Source: an uncultured Cryomorphaceae bacterium (GTDB taxonomy: Bacteria; Bacteroidota; Bacteroidia; Flavobacteriales; Schleiferiaceae). From it: a stretch of DNA of 10,250 nt. The stretch lies in contig CALCFH010000179.1 of assembly GCA_937900215.1 (NCBI GenBank), positions 1 through 10,250 of the forward strand, in the 5' to 3' direction. Positions 1 to 6,233 of the stretch are shown here, piece by piece (position 1 is the stretch's first letter; each line of letters opens with the position of its first letter). The notes beneath the pieces are model-generated. The model worked only from the letters and a program-made list of their open reading frames with translations. It did not search any database and was not told where the DNA came from. The position numbers were made by a program, and so were the translations under genes.

Positions 1-984
1 CTCTGGCTAGGGCTAGTACTGATCTATTTGGCTAGCATCGGGTTTTGGAGCAGTCTTGTTTTTTACAATGCCTATTTGCCAGAAATAGCAGAAAAGAAAG
101 ATCAAGATAGAATAAGTGCGCGCGGCTTTTCTTTGGGCTATTTGGGCTCTTCTATTTTGTTGCTGGCTTGCCTAGCCTTGATTCTTTCTCAAACTTCTGA
201 TGAAGGTAAAAAGATGGCCTTCCGATTTAGCTTTGTTCTTGTTGGACTTTGGTGGATGGGTTTTTCACAGTTTACTCTGAGAAAGCTGCCTGCCGATATA
301 GGAGGAGGTAAAAGGCTAAAAGGAAACGCTTTTAAATTGGCCTACAACAGATTAAAGCTCACTTATTTTGAGCTGAATAAAATCCCATTTTCCCGAAGGT
401 ATATTCTTGCCTACTTCTTATTTAGCATTGGTGTTCAGACCATTATATTAATTGCCAGTTTGTACGGTTCAGAAGAGTTGGGATTGGAAAGCGGACAATT
501 AATTGGTACCATATTACTGATTCAAATCATCGGAATTGGAGGCGCTACTTTTTTTGGATGGCTTTCCGGCAAATGGGGAAACATTCCTGCTCTAATGTTG
601 TCTGTTGCAGTTTGGGTTGGTGTTTGTATTGGCGCTTTTGTGCTTAGACCAGAAGACCCCATTGTTCACTATAAATTCTATGCTTTAGCGGCTTTGGTTG
701 GATGGGTGATGGGCGGAACTCAATCGTTGAGTCGATCTACCTTTTCAAAACTACTTCCTCCCGATCAAGAGCACACATCTTATTTTTCCTTTATGGAAGT
801 AGCTGAAAAATTTGCCATTGTAACAGGTACTGCCCTGTTCGGAATTTTAACCCAATGGTCTGGAGGTATGCGTTTTGGCGCATTGGCTCTCAGTATATTT
901 TTTATCCTAGCACTGATTGTACTTCAAACACTGAAAAAGCCTTTCAAAAAGATCATGGCTGAAGAGTACAAAAGTCAAGTCTAA
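1..984 (+). CDS. MFS transporter, UMF1/Atg22-like family (5' end outside window)
   Basis: This is the C-terminal 327 residues of an integral inner-membrane transporter. The frame is open to base 1, so the real start lies upstream and the TTG at 28 is not a start. About nine hydrophobic segments are visible, separated by short charged loops. Two stretches are typical of the UMF1 branch of the major facilitator superfamily (relatives of yeast Atg22): FYNAYLPEIA near the left edge, and a later segment reading GGTQSLSRSTFSKLLPP followed by YFSFMEVAEKFA. The protein ends in a basic, cytosolic-looking tail (KKPFKKIM). The family is common in Bacteroidota, but the substrate is generally unknown and nothing here suggests one. 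The last 32 bases overlap, tail to tail, the end of the next gene on the opposite strand. The family call is firm; the transported compound is not predicted. Confidence 0.88.
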   Translation, partial: LWLGLVLIYLASIGFWSSLVFYNAYLPEIAEKKDQDRISARGFSLGYLGSSILLLACLALILSQTSDEGKKMAFRFSFVLVGLWWMGFSQFTLRKLPADIGGGKRLKGNAFKLAYNRLKLTYFELNKIPFSRRYILAYFLFSIGVQTIILIASLYGSEELGLESGQLIGTILLIQIIGIGGATFFGWLSGKWGNIPALMLSVAVWVGVCIGAFVLRPEDPIVHYKFYALAALVGWVMGGTQSLSRSTFSKLLPPDQEHTSYFSFMEVAEKFAIVTGTALFGILTQWSGGMRFGALALSIFFILALIVLQTLKKPFKKIMAEEYKSQV

Positions 985-1351
985 CTTGCTCAAATAGTTC
1001 GTCGTAACTCACTACCCTTCCTTTTACAACTATTTCAGATTCTAGGCTTCCATCTGTCTTCGATTCAAAAACACAGTAGACTGCATCGGATAGAATGATG
1101 GCTTCATCTGAAATTTCGGTAACGCTTCCCCTTACAGCAATTACTTTGTCTATGTATTTTTCAAGTGCCATATCGGCATTGCTAATAAACTCTTGCTTTA
1201 AGTCTACAGCGGAAATATGCGTGTTCGCTTCTTCTTGACTTGGATCCCTATGCGGTTTGTTGAATTGATAATAGGCTGTGGCCGCACCAATTAAAGCGGC
1301 AACTACTCCTATACCTAAAATCCACTTTAATTTCGATTGCTTGGCGGCCAT
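953..1351 (-). CDS. membrane-anchored OB-fold protein (tRNA_anti-like)
   Basis: This is a predicted 132-residue protein with an N-terminal membrane anchor (KWILGIGVVAALIGAATAYY, about residues 9-28) and one small C-terminal OB-fold. The second half carries the pattern of the Bacteroidota tRNA_anti-like OB-fold family: an opening helix (AVDLKQEFISNADMALEKYIDK), then VIAVRGSVTEIS, a strand with one cysteine (AVYCVFE), IVVKGRVVSYDE and a closing VRLDFC. The role of these proteins is not established; the fold suggests ligand or nucleic-acid binding, probably on the outer face of the inner membrane. I chose the ATG at 1351 rather than the in-frame one at 1417, because the longer form adds 22 basic and aromatic residues in front of an otherwise normal anchor and begins next to the neighbour's terminator. 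The gene ends inside the convergent transporter gene. It follows the YceI terminator and so is probably transcribed alone. Confidence 0.75.
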   Translation of the reverse strand: MAAKQSKLKWILGIGVVAALIGAATAYYQFNKPHRDPSQEEANTHISAVDLKQEFISNADMALEKYIDKVIAVRGSVTEISDEAIILSDAVYCVFESKTDGSLESEIVVKGRVVSYDELFEQVRLDFCTLQP

Positions 1352-1420
1352 GTGCTTGGTTTTTAACGAAGGTACAAAACCAAAGAAATAGATACGCTTC
1401 CTTTTTTTGTTTATCAAAAT

Positions 1421-1457
1421 GAAAAAGGAACTTGAATGAGCGCATCCAAGTTCCTTC
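1421..1457 (-). terminator. rho-independent terminator of the YceI-like gene
   Basis: A perfect 10-bp inverted repeat is visible (AAGGAACTTG at 1425-1434 against CAAGTTCCTT at 1447-1456). It is extended after one mismatch by ATG/CAT around a four-base loop. Read on the minus strand the hairpin begins about 12 bases after the YceI stop codon and is followed by a run of five T. It separates the YceI-like gene from the OB-fold gene. Confidence 0.82.
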
Positions 1458-1468
1458 TTGGTCTTTAC

Positions 1469-1990
1469 TTACTTTTTTATGTACTGAGCGCTGATCTGAA
1501 TTTTCACATCGTCACCCACCACAATTGATCCGGCTTCGGTAATGGCGTTCCAGTTTAGACCAAACTCTTTGCGACTGATCTTGCCGCTGAGCTCAAATCC
1601 TGCTTTGGTTTGTCCATAAGGATCGACCGCTTGCCCGTTGTATTCTCCGTGCAATTCAATTGGAAGGCGCTTTCCTCTGATTTCAATTTCTCCCTTGAGC
1701 ATTATGTCATTCCCATTCAAATTAAAAGAAGTAGACTGGAAGCGTAAATATGGGTATTGAACAGCGTCAAAGAAATCGGCCGATTTTAAGTGGTTGTCCC
1801 TATCGGTATTTCGAGTATCAATACTTGCAATCTCTGCTATGAACTCAAATTCTGCCTTATCGAAGCTATCTGTAGAACTCTCAAAGCTCGATTGAAATGC
1901 AGTAAAATGGCCCGTTACGTTTGAAACCATCATATGTCTAACTTTAAACTGAACCTCCGAATGGCTCGGATCGATTACCCATTTTGTCAT
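1469..1990 (-). CDS. YceI-like polyisoprenoid-binding protein
   Basis: This is a 173-residue protein of the YceI family, a lipocalin-like beta-barrel that holds an isoprenoid or other amphiphile in its core. Family hallmarks are seen in order: WVIDPSHSEVQFKVRHMM at the N-terminus, GHF at about 27-29, the block TRNTDRDNHLKSADFFDA at 59-76, the strand GEIEIRGKRLPIEL, then SRKEFGLNWN and VGDDVKIQI near the end. The length is normal for the cytosolic form. Unlike E. coli YceI there is no signal peptide, so the protein should stay in the cytoplasm. The physiological role is unclear in most bacteria. The start is the only sensible ATG and sits about 22 bases behind a good -7 box. The gene appears to be monocistronic, since a hairpin terminator follows it. 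It is divergent from purL. Confidence 0.92.
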   Translation of the reverse strand: MTKWVIDPSHSEVQFKVRHMMVSNVTGHFTAFQSSFESSTDSFDKAEFEFIAEIASIDTRNTDRDNHLKSADFFDAVQYPYLRFQSTSFNLNGNDIMLKGEIEIRGKRLPIELHGEYNGQAVDPYGQTKAGFELSGKISRKEFGLNWNAITEAGSIVVGDDVKIQISAQYIKK

Positions 1991-2012
1991 GTCGATTTTT
2001 TTAATGTTTAAA

Positions 2013-2020
2013 CAAATATA
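2013..2020 (-). promoter_or_regulatory. -7 promoter box of the YceI-like gene
   Basis: The minus strand reads TATATTTG, a full match to the Bacteroidota -7 consensus TAnnTTTG. It would give a leader of roughly 15-20 bases before the ATG at 1990. I see no clear TTTG -33 element at the usual spacing, so the call rests on the -7 box and its position. Confidence 0.5.
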
Positions 2021-2105
2021 TACAAATCCTCCAATACGGTGTTATAACATTGAAAAAAAGAAGTACAATTAATCCCTTCACTTAATTCAAGTTATTGCAC
2101 TATGT

Positions 2106-2172
2106 TATGAATAGAATTTAGGTTGTGTCTTCGCTGAAAAGCTGTTTACAAAGCTTCATTATTCTATTCATA
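2106..2172. repeat. 12-bp inverted repeat upstream of purL
   Basis: TATGAATAGAAT (2106-2117) and ATTCTATTCATA (2161-2172) are perfect reverse complements separated by 43 bases. The right arm lies where the -33 element of the purL promoter would be expected, since the -7 box starts at 2189. A smaller stem lies between the arms (AAGCT at 2139-2143, AGCTT at 2152-2156). The position fits an operator with two half-sites, or a regulatory hairpin, but I recognise no known regulator site or riboswitch. Confidence 0.45.
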
Positions 2173-2188
2173 TTCCGTTTATAGGACC

Positions 2189-2196
2189 TATTTTTG
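2189..2196 (+). promoter_or_regulatory. -7 promoter box of purL
   Basis: TATTTTTG matches the Bacteroidota consensus TAnnTTTG exactly. Transcription would begin around 2200-2203, just ahead of the ATG at 2214. The upstream GTG at 2196 is the last base of this box and would fall outside the transcript, so the box helps decide the purL start. Confidence 0.55.
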
Positions 2197-2213
2197 TGCA
2201 TATTCTTATTTCA

Positions 2214-4454
2214 ATGAGCGTGCATCAAACTACCCCAATCGTAAACATAGAGTCTGCTAAAAGTCTTGGACTTCTTCCTGAAGAATTTGAAAAGATCCAA
2301 GCGGTGCTTGGCCGAATGCCAAACTTTACAGAATTGTCTATTTACAGTGCAATGTGGAGCGAGCATTGTTCGTATAAGAACTCAATAGTTTGGCTCAAAT
2401 CTTTGCCAAAAGATGGTCCACACATGCTTGTAAAGGCGGGCGAAGAAAATGCGGGTTTGGTAGATATTGGAGATGGATTGGGTTGTGCTTTCAAAATAGA
2501 GTCGCACAATCATCCTTCCGCTCTTGAGCCTTTTCAAGGAGCCGCTACTGGTGTGGGAGGTATCAATAGAGATATTTTCACAATGGGTGCGCGTCCTATT
2601 GCCCAATTAAACAGCTTGCGATTTGGAGATCCAAAGGATAAAAGAACACAATGGTTGGTAAAAGGAGTAGTAAAAGGAATTAGCAGCTATGGAAATTCTT
2701 TTGGCATTCCTACGGTAGGTGGCGAGACCTATTTTGATGAGTGCTATGGTCAGAATCCTTTGGTAAATGCCTTTTCGGCTGGGATTATTGAAACGAAGAA
2801 TATCATTCGTGCTAAGGCCAGCGGAACAGGAAATCCGGTGTATATTATTGGATCTGCAACAGGTAAGGATGGTATACATGGGGCCTCTTTTGCCTCAAAA
2901 GATTTAAATGAAGACAGCGCAAATGACATTCCAGCCGTTCAGGTAGGCGATCCATTTCAAGAGAAGCTTCTACTTGAGGCAACCATGGAATTGGCCAAGA
3001 CTGACGCTTTGGTGGGTATGCAGGATATGGGAGCAGCAGGTATTACCTGCTCTACTAGTGAGATGAGCGCCGGTGGTGGATGTGGAATGCGCATCAACTT
3101 AGATAAAGTACCCCTTCGTCAGAGCGATATGCAGCCCTGGGAGATTTTGTTGAGCGAAAGCCAAGAGAGAATGTTGGCTGTTGTTAAAAAAGGCAGAGAA
3201 GCAGAGGTGGAGGCCATTTTTAGGAAATGGGATATACACTGCGTGCAAATAGGAGAGGTTACAGATGGAGGAGAGATTGAGTTCATGTGGCATGGTGAAA
3301 ACATTGCCCAAGTTCCAGCAGAGAGCTTAGTATTAGGTGGAGGTGCCCCGGTGTATTATAGAGAATTTAGAGAGCCAGCCTATTTTAAGGAATATCAAAA
3401 TTTCGATATTCAATCGGTTGCCGAACCCACAGATATAAAGGATTTAGCCAAAAAGATGATGGCTCTACCCAATATTGCATCCAAGCGGTTCATCTTTGAA
3501 CAATACGATTCTATGGTAGGCACTGTGAATATGAATACCAATAATCCCTCCGATGCCGCCATTGTAAATCTAAAAGGCAGCAATAGAGCATTGGCAATGA
3601 CGGTTGATTGCAATTCTAGATATGTACACGCTAATCCAGAAGTAGGTACTATGATTGCCGTTGCAGAGGCGGCACGCAATATTAGCTGCAGCGGTGGAGT
3701 TCCATCGGCAGTTACCAATTGCTTAAACTTTGGAAATCCATACAATCCAGAGGTATACTGGCAATTTGTAGGCGCAATTAAGGGAATGGGGAAGGCTTGT
3801 GAGGCCTTTAATACTCCCGTTACAGGTGGAAATGTGAGCTTCTACAATCAGACAGTTTTAAAAGACCGTACCGAGCCTGTATTTCCTACGCCAACCATTG
3901 GTATGCTCGGAATTATAGAGGATAAGTCGCACTGTACATCCATCCCTTTTAAACAAAAAGGAGATTTAATCTATATGATAGGCAGCAGTCATAACGATAT
4001 TTCTTCTTCTCAATATCTCGTGCATTTTGCGGGTGTGAATGAATCTCCAGTTCCTTATTTTAGTTTGGAGGAGGAGTTAGCCAATCAAGAACAATTGAGA
4101 ATGATGATTCGCGCAGGAATTCTTTCCTCAGCACACGATGTAAGTGAAGGGGGTCTGTTTGTTTGCCTTATGGAAAAAGCAATGCATTCTAATTTAGGAT
4201 TTGATATTACCTCCGATGATTCTGTTCGCATGGATGCGTTCTTATTCGGAGAAGCCCAAAGCAGAATTGTCGTAAGTGTAAATCCTGAAAAAGAAGATTC
4301 TTTCTTAGACCATATGATGCTAAACGGAGTAGAATTTGACCTTCTAGGCCACGTTACTAAGGGAAGTATTCGCGTAGATGATCAGGAGTGGGGAATGGTA
4401 GAAGAGTACGCGGCTATTTATAACTCTGCTCTTCAAAATGATTTAAAAGCCTAA
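2214..4454 (+). CDS. purL: phosphoribosylformylglycinamidine synthase, small PurL subunit
   Basis: This 746-residue protein catalyses the fourth step of de novo purine synthesis in the cytosol: FGAR + ATP + ammonia to FGAM. Family signatures are clear: MWSEHCSYKNS near residue 50, SHNHPSALEPFQGAATGVGG near 97-116 followed by INRDIFTMGARPIA, GGETYFDE, QDMGAAGITCS, GGNVSFYN near 538-545 and SAHDVSEGGL near 639 in the second ATP-binding half. It stops after the synthetase part and lacks the glutamine amidotransferase domain of the roughly 1,200-1,300-residue single-chain enzyme. It should therefore need separate PurQ (glutaminase) and PurS, neither of which is in this window. The ATG at 2214 is preferred over an in-frame GTG at 2196 because the latter overlaps the -7 box and the family N-terminus needs no extension. 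The gene is apparently transcribed from its own promoter, and a tiny ORF follows four bases after the stop. Confidence 0.96.
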   Translation: MSVHQTTPIVNIESAKSLGLLPEEFEKIQAVLGRMPNFTELSIYSAMWSEHCSYKNSIVWLKSLPKDGPHMLVKAGEENAGLVDIGDGLGCAFKIESHNHPSALEPFQGAATGVGGINRDIFTMGARPIAQLNSLRFGDPKDKRTQWLVKGVVKGISSYGNSFGIPTVGGETYFDECYGQNPLVNAFSAGIIETKNIIRAKASGTGNPVYIIGSATGKDGIHGASFASKDLNEDSANDIPAVQVGDPFQEKLLLEATMELAKTDALVGMQDMGAAGITCSTSEMSAGGGCGMRINLDKVPLRQSDMQPWEILLSESQERMLAVVKKGREAEVEAIFRKWDIHCVQIGEVTDGGEIEFMWHGENIAQVPAESLVLGGGAPVYYREFREPAYFKEYQNFDIQSVAEPTDIKDLAKKMMALPNIASKRFIFEQYDSMVGTVNMNTNNPSDAAIVNLKGSNRALAMTVDCNSRYVHANPEVGTMIAVAEAARNISCSGGVPSAVTNCLNFGNPYNPEVYWQFVGAIKGMGKACEAFNTPVTGGNVSFYNQTVLKDRTEPVFPTPTIGMLGIIEDKSHCTSIPFKQKGDLIYMIGSSHNDISSSQYLVHFAGVNESPVPYFSLEEELANQEQLRMMIRAGILSSAHDVSEGGLFVCLMEKAMHSNLGFDITSDDSVRMDAFLFGEAQSRIVVSVNPEKEDSFLDHMMLNGVEFDLLGHVTKGSIRVDDQEWGMVEEYAAIYNSALQNDLKA

Positions 4455-4458
4455 AAGT

Positions 4459-4533
4459 ATGGTTCAGATAGTTGCTATTGTTTGCCTCACAATAATTATC
4501 CTAGCGATACTTAGGCGGACAAAAGACAGATAG
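4459..4533 (+). CDS. possible 24-residue single-pass membrane microprotein
   Basis: This short ORF starts four bases after the purL stop. It has an ATG preceded by an A-rich stretch, as is common at Bacteroidota starts. The predicted peptide is MVQ, then a continuous hydrophobic run (IVAIVCLTIIILAIL), then a short charged tail RRTKDR and a TAG stop. The layout, with about 15-17 apolar residues followed by two arginines and a lysine, is that of a small inner-membrane peptide with its C-terminus in the cytoplasm. It would be translated from the purL transcript and lies just before the terminator hairpin. I know of no family for it. An AT-rich ORF this short can arise by chance, so it is a candidate and not a firm gene. 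Confidence 0.32.
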   Translation: MVQIVAIVCLTIIILAILRRTKDR

Positions 4534-4539
4534 GGAAAT

Positions 4540-4598
4540 AAAAAAAGCAAAGAACAAGATGGAAATTCTAATTCAGAATACCTCTTGCTCTTTGCTTT
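4540..4598 (-). terminator. strong hairpin terminator between convergent genes
   Basis: A 16-bp stem with one mismatch is formed by 4544-4559 (AAAGCAAAGAACAAGA) and 4583-4598 (TCTTGCTCTTTGCTTT). A second small stem lies inside the loop (ATTCT 4565-4569 with AGAAT 4575-4579). Read on the minus strand it begins about 20 bases after the stop of the 134-residue protein and is followed by seven T, so it is a good terminator for that gene. In the plus direction the stem would also stop purL transcription, but the T run on that side is only three bases. Confidence 0.78.
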
Positions 4599-4618
4599 AA
4601 AGATAAACGCCAATTAGG

Positions 4619-5023
4619 CTACATATCTAAGTCCAGATATTTTCCACGAACATCTCGTAGTCTCCAATATTTTCTTGGTCCATCATTGATCTTTATGTCC
4701 AATGAGTCAAGAAACTCTTTGTACTTTATTTCTATCGTCTTGTTTTCAAACGAGTTGCCTGCTATTTTGTCAATTGCGGGGCGTGTATCTTTTGTTTCCT
4801 TATTGGCATTCGCAAGAGCTGTTTTCATGGTGTTCTTTACGTAGGCTACAAAGTCGCCTGGAGCAAAATGATTTTCACCATTCACTTTATAAACGCAAAG
4901 CCACTTGCCTAAATGAATGTGATTTCGAGCGAATTCTACTTCTTCAGGACTTCCTTTCGACAAGTATGTTTCGAAAGTAATGATGTTGTCAATTAAATCC
5001 TGTTTGTTTTTAACCAGTTGCAT
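4619..5023 (-). CDS. uncharacterised 134-residue protein
   Basis: I do not recognise this protein with certainty. It has no signal peptide or membrane segment, so it should be cytosolic. The composition is mixed and charged, with many Lys, Asp and Asn. Its most distinctive part is residues about 35-67: HIHLGKWLCVYKVNG, then FAPGDFVAYVKNTM. After this comes TRPAIDKIAGNSF, and the end is KYWRLRDVRGKYLDLDM. From memory only, the string FAP..F..Y..NT followed by a PAI..I.G element recalls a small domain seen next to HNH or other restriction-type nucleases. I see no HNH or PD-(D/E)XK nuclease motif here, so no activity is assigned. It is transcribed alone, with a -7 box 23 bases upstream and a terminator behind it. 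The antisense ORF at 4702-4980 is rejected as a shadow. Confidence 0.75.
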   Translation of the reverse strand: MQLVKNKQDLIDNIITFETYLSKGSPEEVEFARNHIHLGKWLCVYKVNGENHFAPGDFVAYVKNTMKTALANANKETKDTRPAIDKIAGNSFENKTIEIKYKEFLDSLDIKINDGPRKYWRLRDVRGKYLDLDM

Positions 5024-5046
5024 TTTTTACTAAATTGAAGATTTGG

Positions 5047-5054
5047 CAAACATA
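5047..5054 (-). promoter_or_regulatory. -7 promoter box of the 134-residue protein gene
   Basis: The minus strand reads TATGTTTG, matching TAnnTTTG in full, with its last base 23 bases before the ATG. No clear -33 TTTG is seen. A 7-bp inverted repeat (GAATTTA 5100-5106, TAAATTC 5120-5126) lies further upstream and may be chance in AT-rich DNA. Confidence 0.48.
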
Positions 5055-5216
5055 TACTTTTGGATTGTAACTGTTTGAATCATTTCTCACAGAAAAGGAG
5101 AATTTATGATCAAACACGGTAAATTCCAATAAGTTCTGTGCAAATTATAGTTCTAATTGCTCAGTACTACAAACAAAAGCTATTTTTTTGGTTCTAAAAA
5201 ACTTTCTGATTAAAAA

Positions 5217-6068
5217 TTAAAATCGGTAGCTGACACCAACTGAGCTGAGAAAAAAGGAGCTTCCACTAGCTATCTGATTCATTTCCGTATCCGGATTAAC
5301 TTGTTCGGTATTGTTTATGCCAATGCCAAGGCCTGCGTCTAGAACTAGGTTTGGATTGATTATGTATTGTAAACCAGTGCTTAATGCATAATTGCTCCAA
5401 TAAATATCTTCCTCCGAGCTTAAGCGGTCTAAGTCAAAGGAGCTTGAAACGTCTAAGTATACATTTATCTTTCCCGCAAGGCCATAATTCGCATTAAGGG
5501 CAAATTGAAGCCATTGTGAATTTGGAAACAATTCATTTTCAAATAGGTGAAAATAGGATAAGGTGCTGCTAACTCCTAATCCGTTGGTGAAGTTCTTCTG
5601 AGCACTCAGATCTACATTGGCCGTAGTTCCCAATCGGCTAAAAGAATCATACTGAAATCCAAAACGTGTTCCCATACTCCATCCCTTTTCGTTTTCCCTC
5701 AAAAGGGCTACTCGCGAAAAAATCCCTACTCCGTTTAAATAATTGAAATTGTTGCGCTCTCCAATGAGATCAGTTATTGAAACAAACTCTAATTGTTGGG
5801 GGAGAGAACACTCTAATTCGAGTTTTTCAAATAATCCATACCGCAGATTAACAGTAGGTTGAAATATGTTTCGAGAAGATTTTATAAATAGCGGACTAGT
5901 CTCATCTGAAATGTAGTTGTAGCTCAATCCGGCCTGTATTTGAAATTCACCTTTGTTTAAAGGAGCAGTGGAATAGGTACTTCCTGGTCGGTCTGACGAC
6001 ATGGCTCCTTCTTGGGCATTCAGCATAAGTTGGAAGGCTATAAACAATAGCAAAAGACAAATTCTCAT
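5217..6068 (-). CDS. outer-membrane beta-barrel protein precursor (Phenol_MetA_deg-like)
   Basis: This 283-residue exported protein has a typical signal peptide: MRICLLLLFIAFQLMLNA, cleaved before Gln19. The mature start SSDRPGSTYSTAPLNKGEFQIQAGLSYNY is the pattern of the family named for phenol meta-pathway degradation (PF13557), which in practice holds many outer-membrane barrels of unknown function: 'DRP...S...L..G.FQ...G..Y'. After it come alternating aromatic/polar beta-strands with periodic turns, for example LRYGLFEKLELECSLP, GLGVSSTLSYFHLF and SNYALSTGLQYIINPN. The chain ends in SVGVSYRF, a terminal phenylalanine being the usual signal for the BAM assembly machinery. The protein should form a small outer-membrane barrel. 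The substrate is unknown, and the family name should not be read as evidence of phenol metabolism. It is a single gene, divergent from the amidohydrolase. Confidence 0.85.
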   Translation of the reverse strand: MRICLLLLFIAFQLMLNAQEGAMSSDRPGSTYSTAPLNKGEFQIQAGLSYNYISDETSPLFIKSSRNIFQPTVNLRYGLFEKLELECSLPQQLEFVSITDLIGERNNFNYLNGVGIFSRVALLRENEKGWSMGTRFGFQYDSFSRLGTTANVDLSAQKNFTNGLGVSSTLSYFHLFENELFPNSQWLQFALNANYGLAGKINVYLDVSSSFDLDRLSSEEDIYWSNYALSTGLQYIINPNLVLDAGLGIGINNTEQVNPDTEMNQIASGSSFFLSSVGVSYRF

Positions 6069-6109
6069 AGATGACTTTATTGATTATGCAGAGAGATACG
6101 TTTAACCTT

Positions 6110-6117
6110 CAAAACTA
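6110..6117 (-). promoter_or_regulatory. -7 promoter box of the beta-barrel gene
   Basis: The minus strand reads TAGTTTTG, a full match to TAnnTTTG. Its last base is about 41 bases before the ATG at 6068. No -33 TTTG is found at normal spacing; the nearest TTTG (6152-6155) is too far upstream. Confidence 0.4.
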
Positions 6118-6233
6118 TTTCATGCGAGGATAAAGAGAGGAACTACAGACCCAAATTTAAGCTGAAATGACTTTTCTACATTGAACTCAACTTTATTGTA
6201 TTTTCCACATCCAAAAGTCAAAAAGCATTTCCC

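Noticed and set aside
1352..1417. A longer N-terminus for the OB-fold protein starting at 1417
   Set aside because: It would add 22 basic and aromatic residues before a complete membrane anchor. The ATG at 1351 gives a normal protein.
2196..2213. GTG start six codons upstream for purL
   Set aside because: The G of this codon is the last base of a full TAnnTTTG box, so it would not be in the transcript. The ATG at 2214 fits better.
4702..4980. A 92-codon ORF on the plus strand, rich in Cys, Leu and Ser
   Set aside because: It lies wholly inside the 134-residue minus-strand gene, has low-complexity composition typical of an antisense frame, and has no promoter box or context of its own.
5160..5216. 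AT-rich stretch with T and A runs behind the beta-barrel gene as a terminator
   Set aside because: The possible stem is almost all A-T with no GC core, so it cannot be distinguished from AT-rich intergenic DNA.
5217..6068. Phenol degradation role suggested by the family name of the beta-barrel protein
   Set aside because: The family name is historical, no catabolic genes are nearby, and the features seen support only an outer-membrane barrel.
6199..6206. TATTTTCC as the promoter box of the amidohydrolase gene, with TTG at 6181 as -33
   Set aside because: It lacks the final TG of the consensus and the spacing is short, so it is not strong enough to list as a feature.
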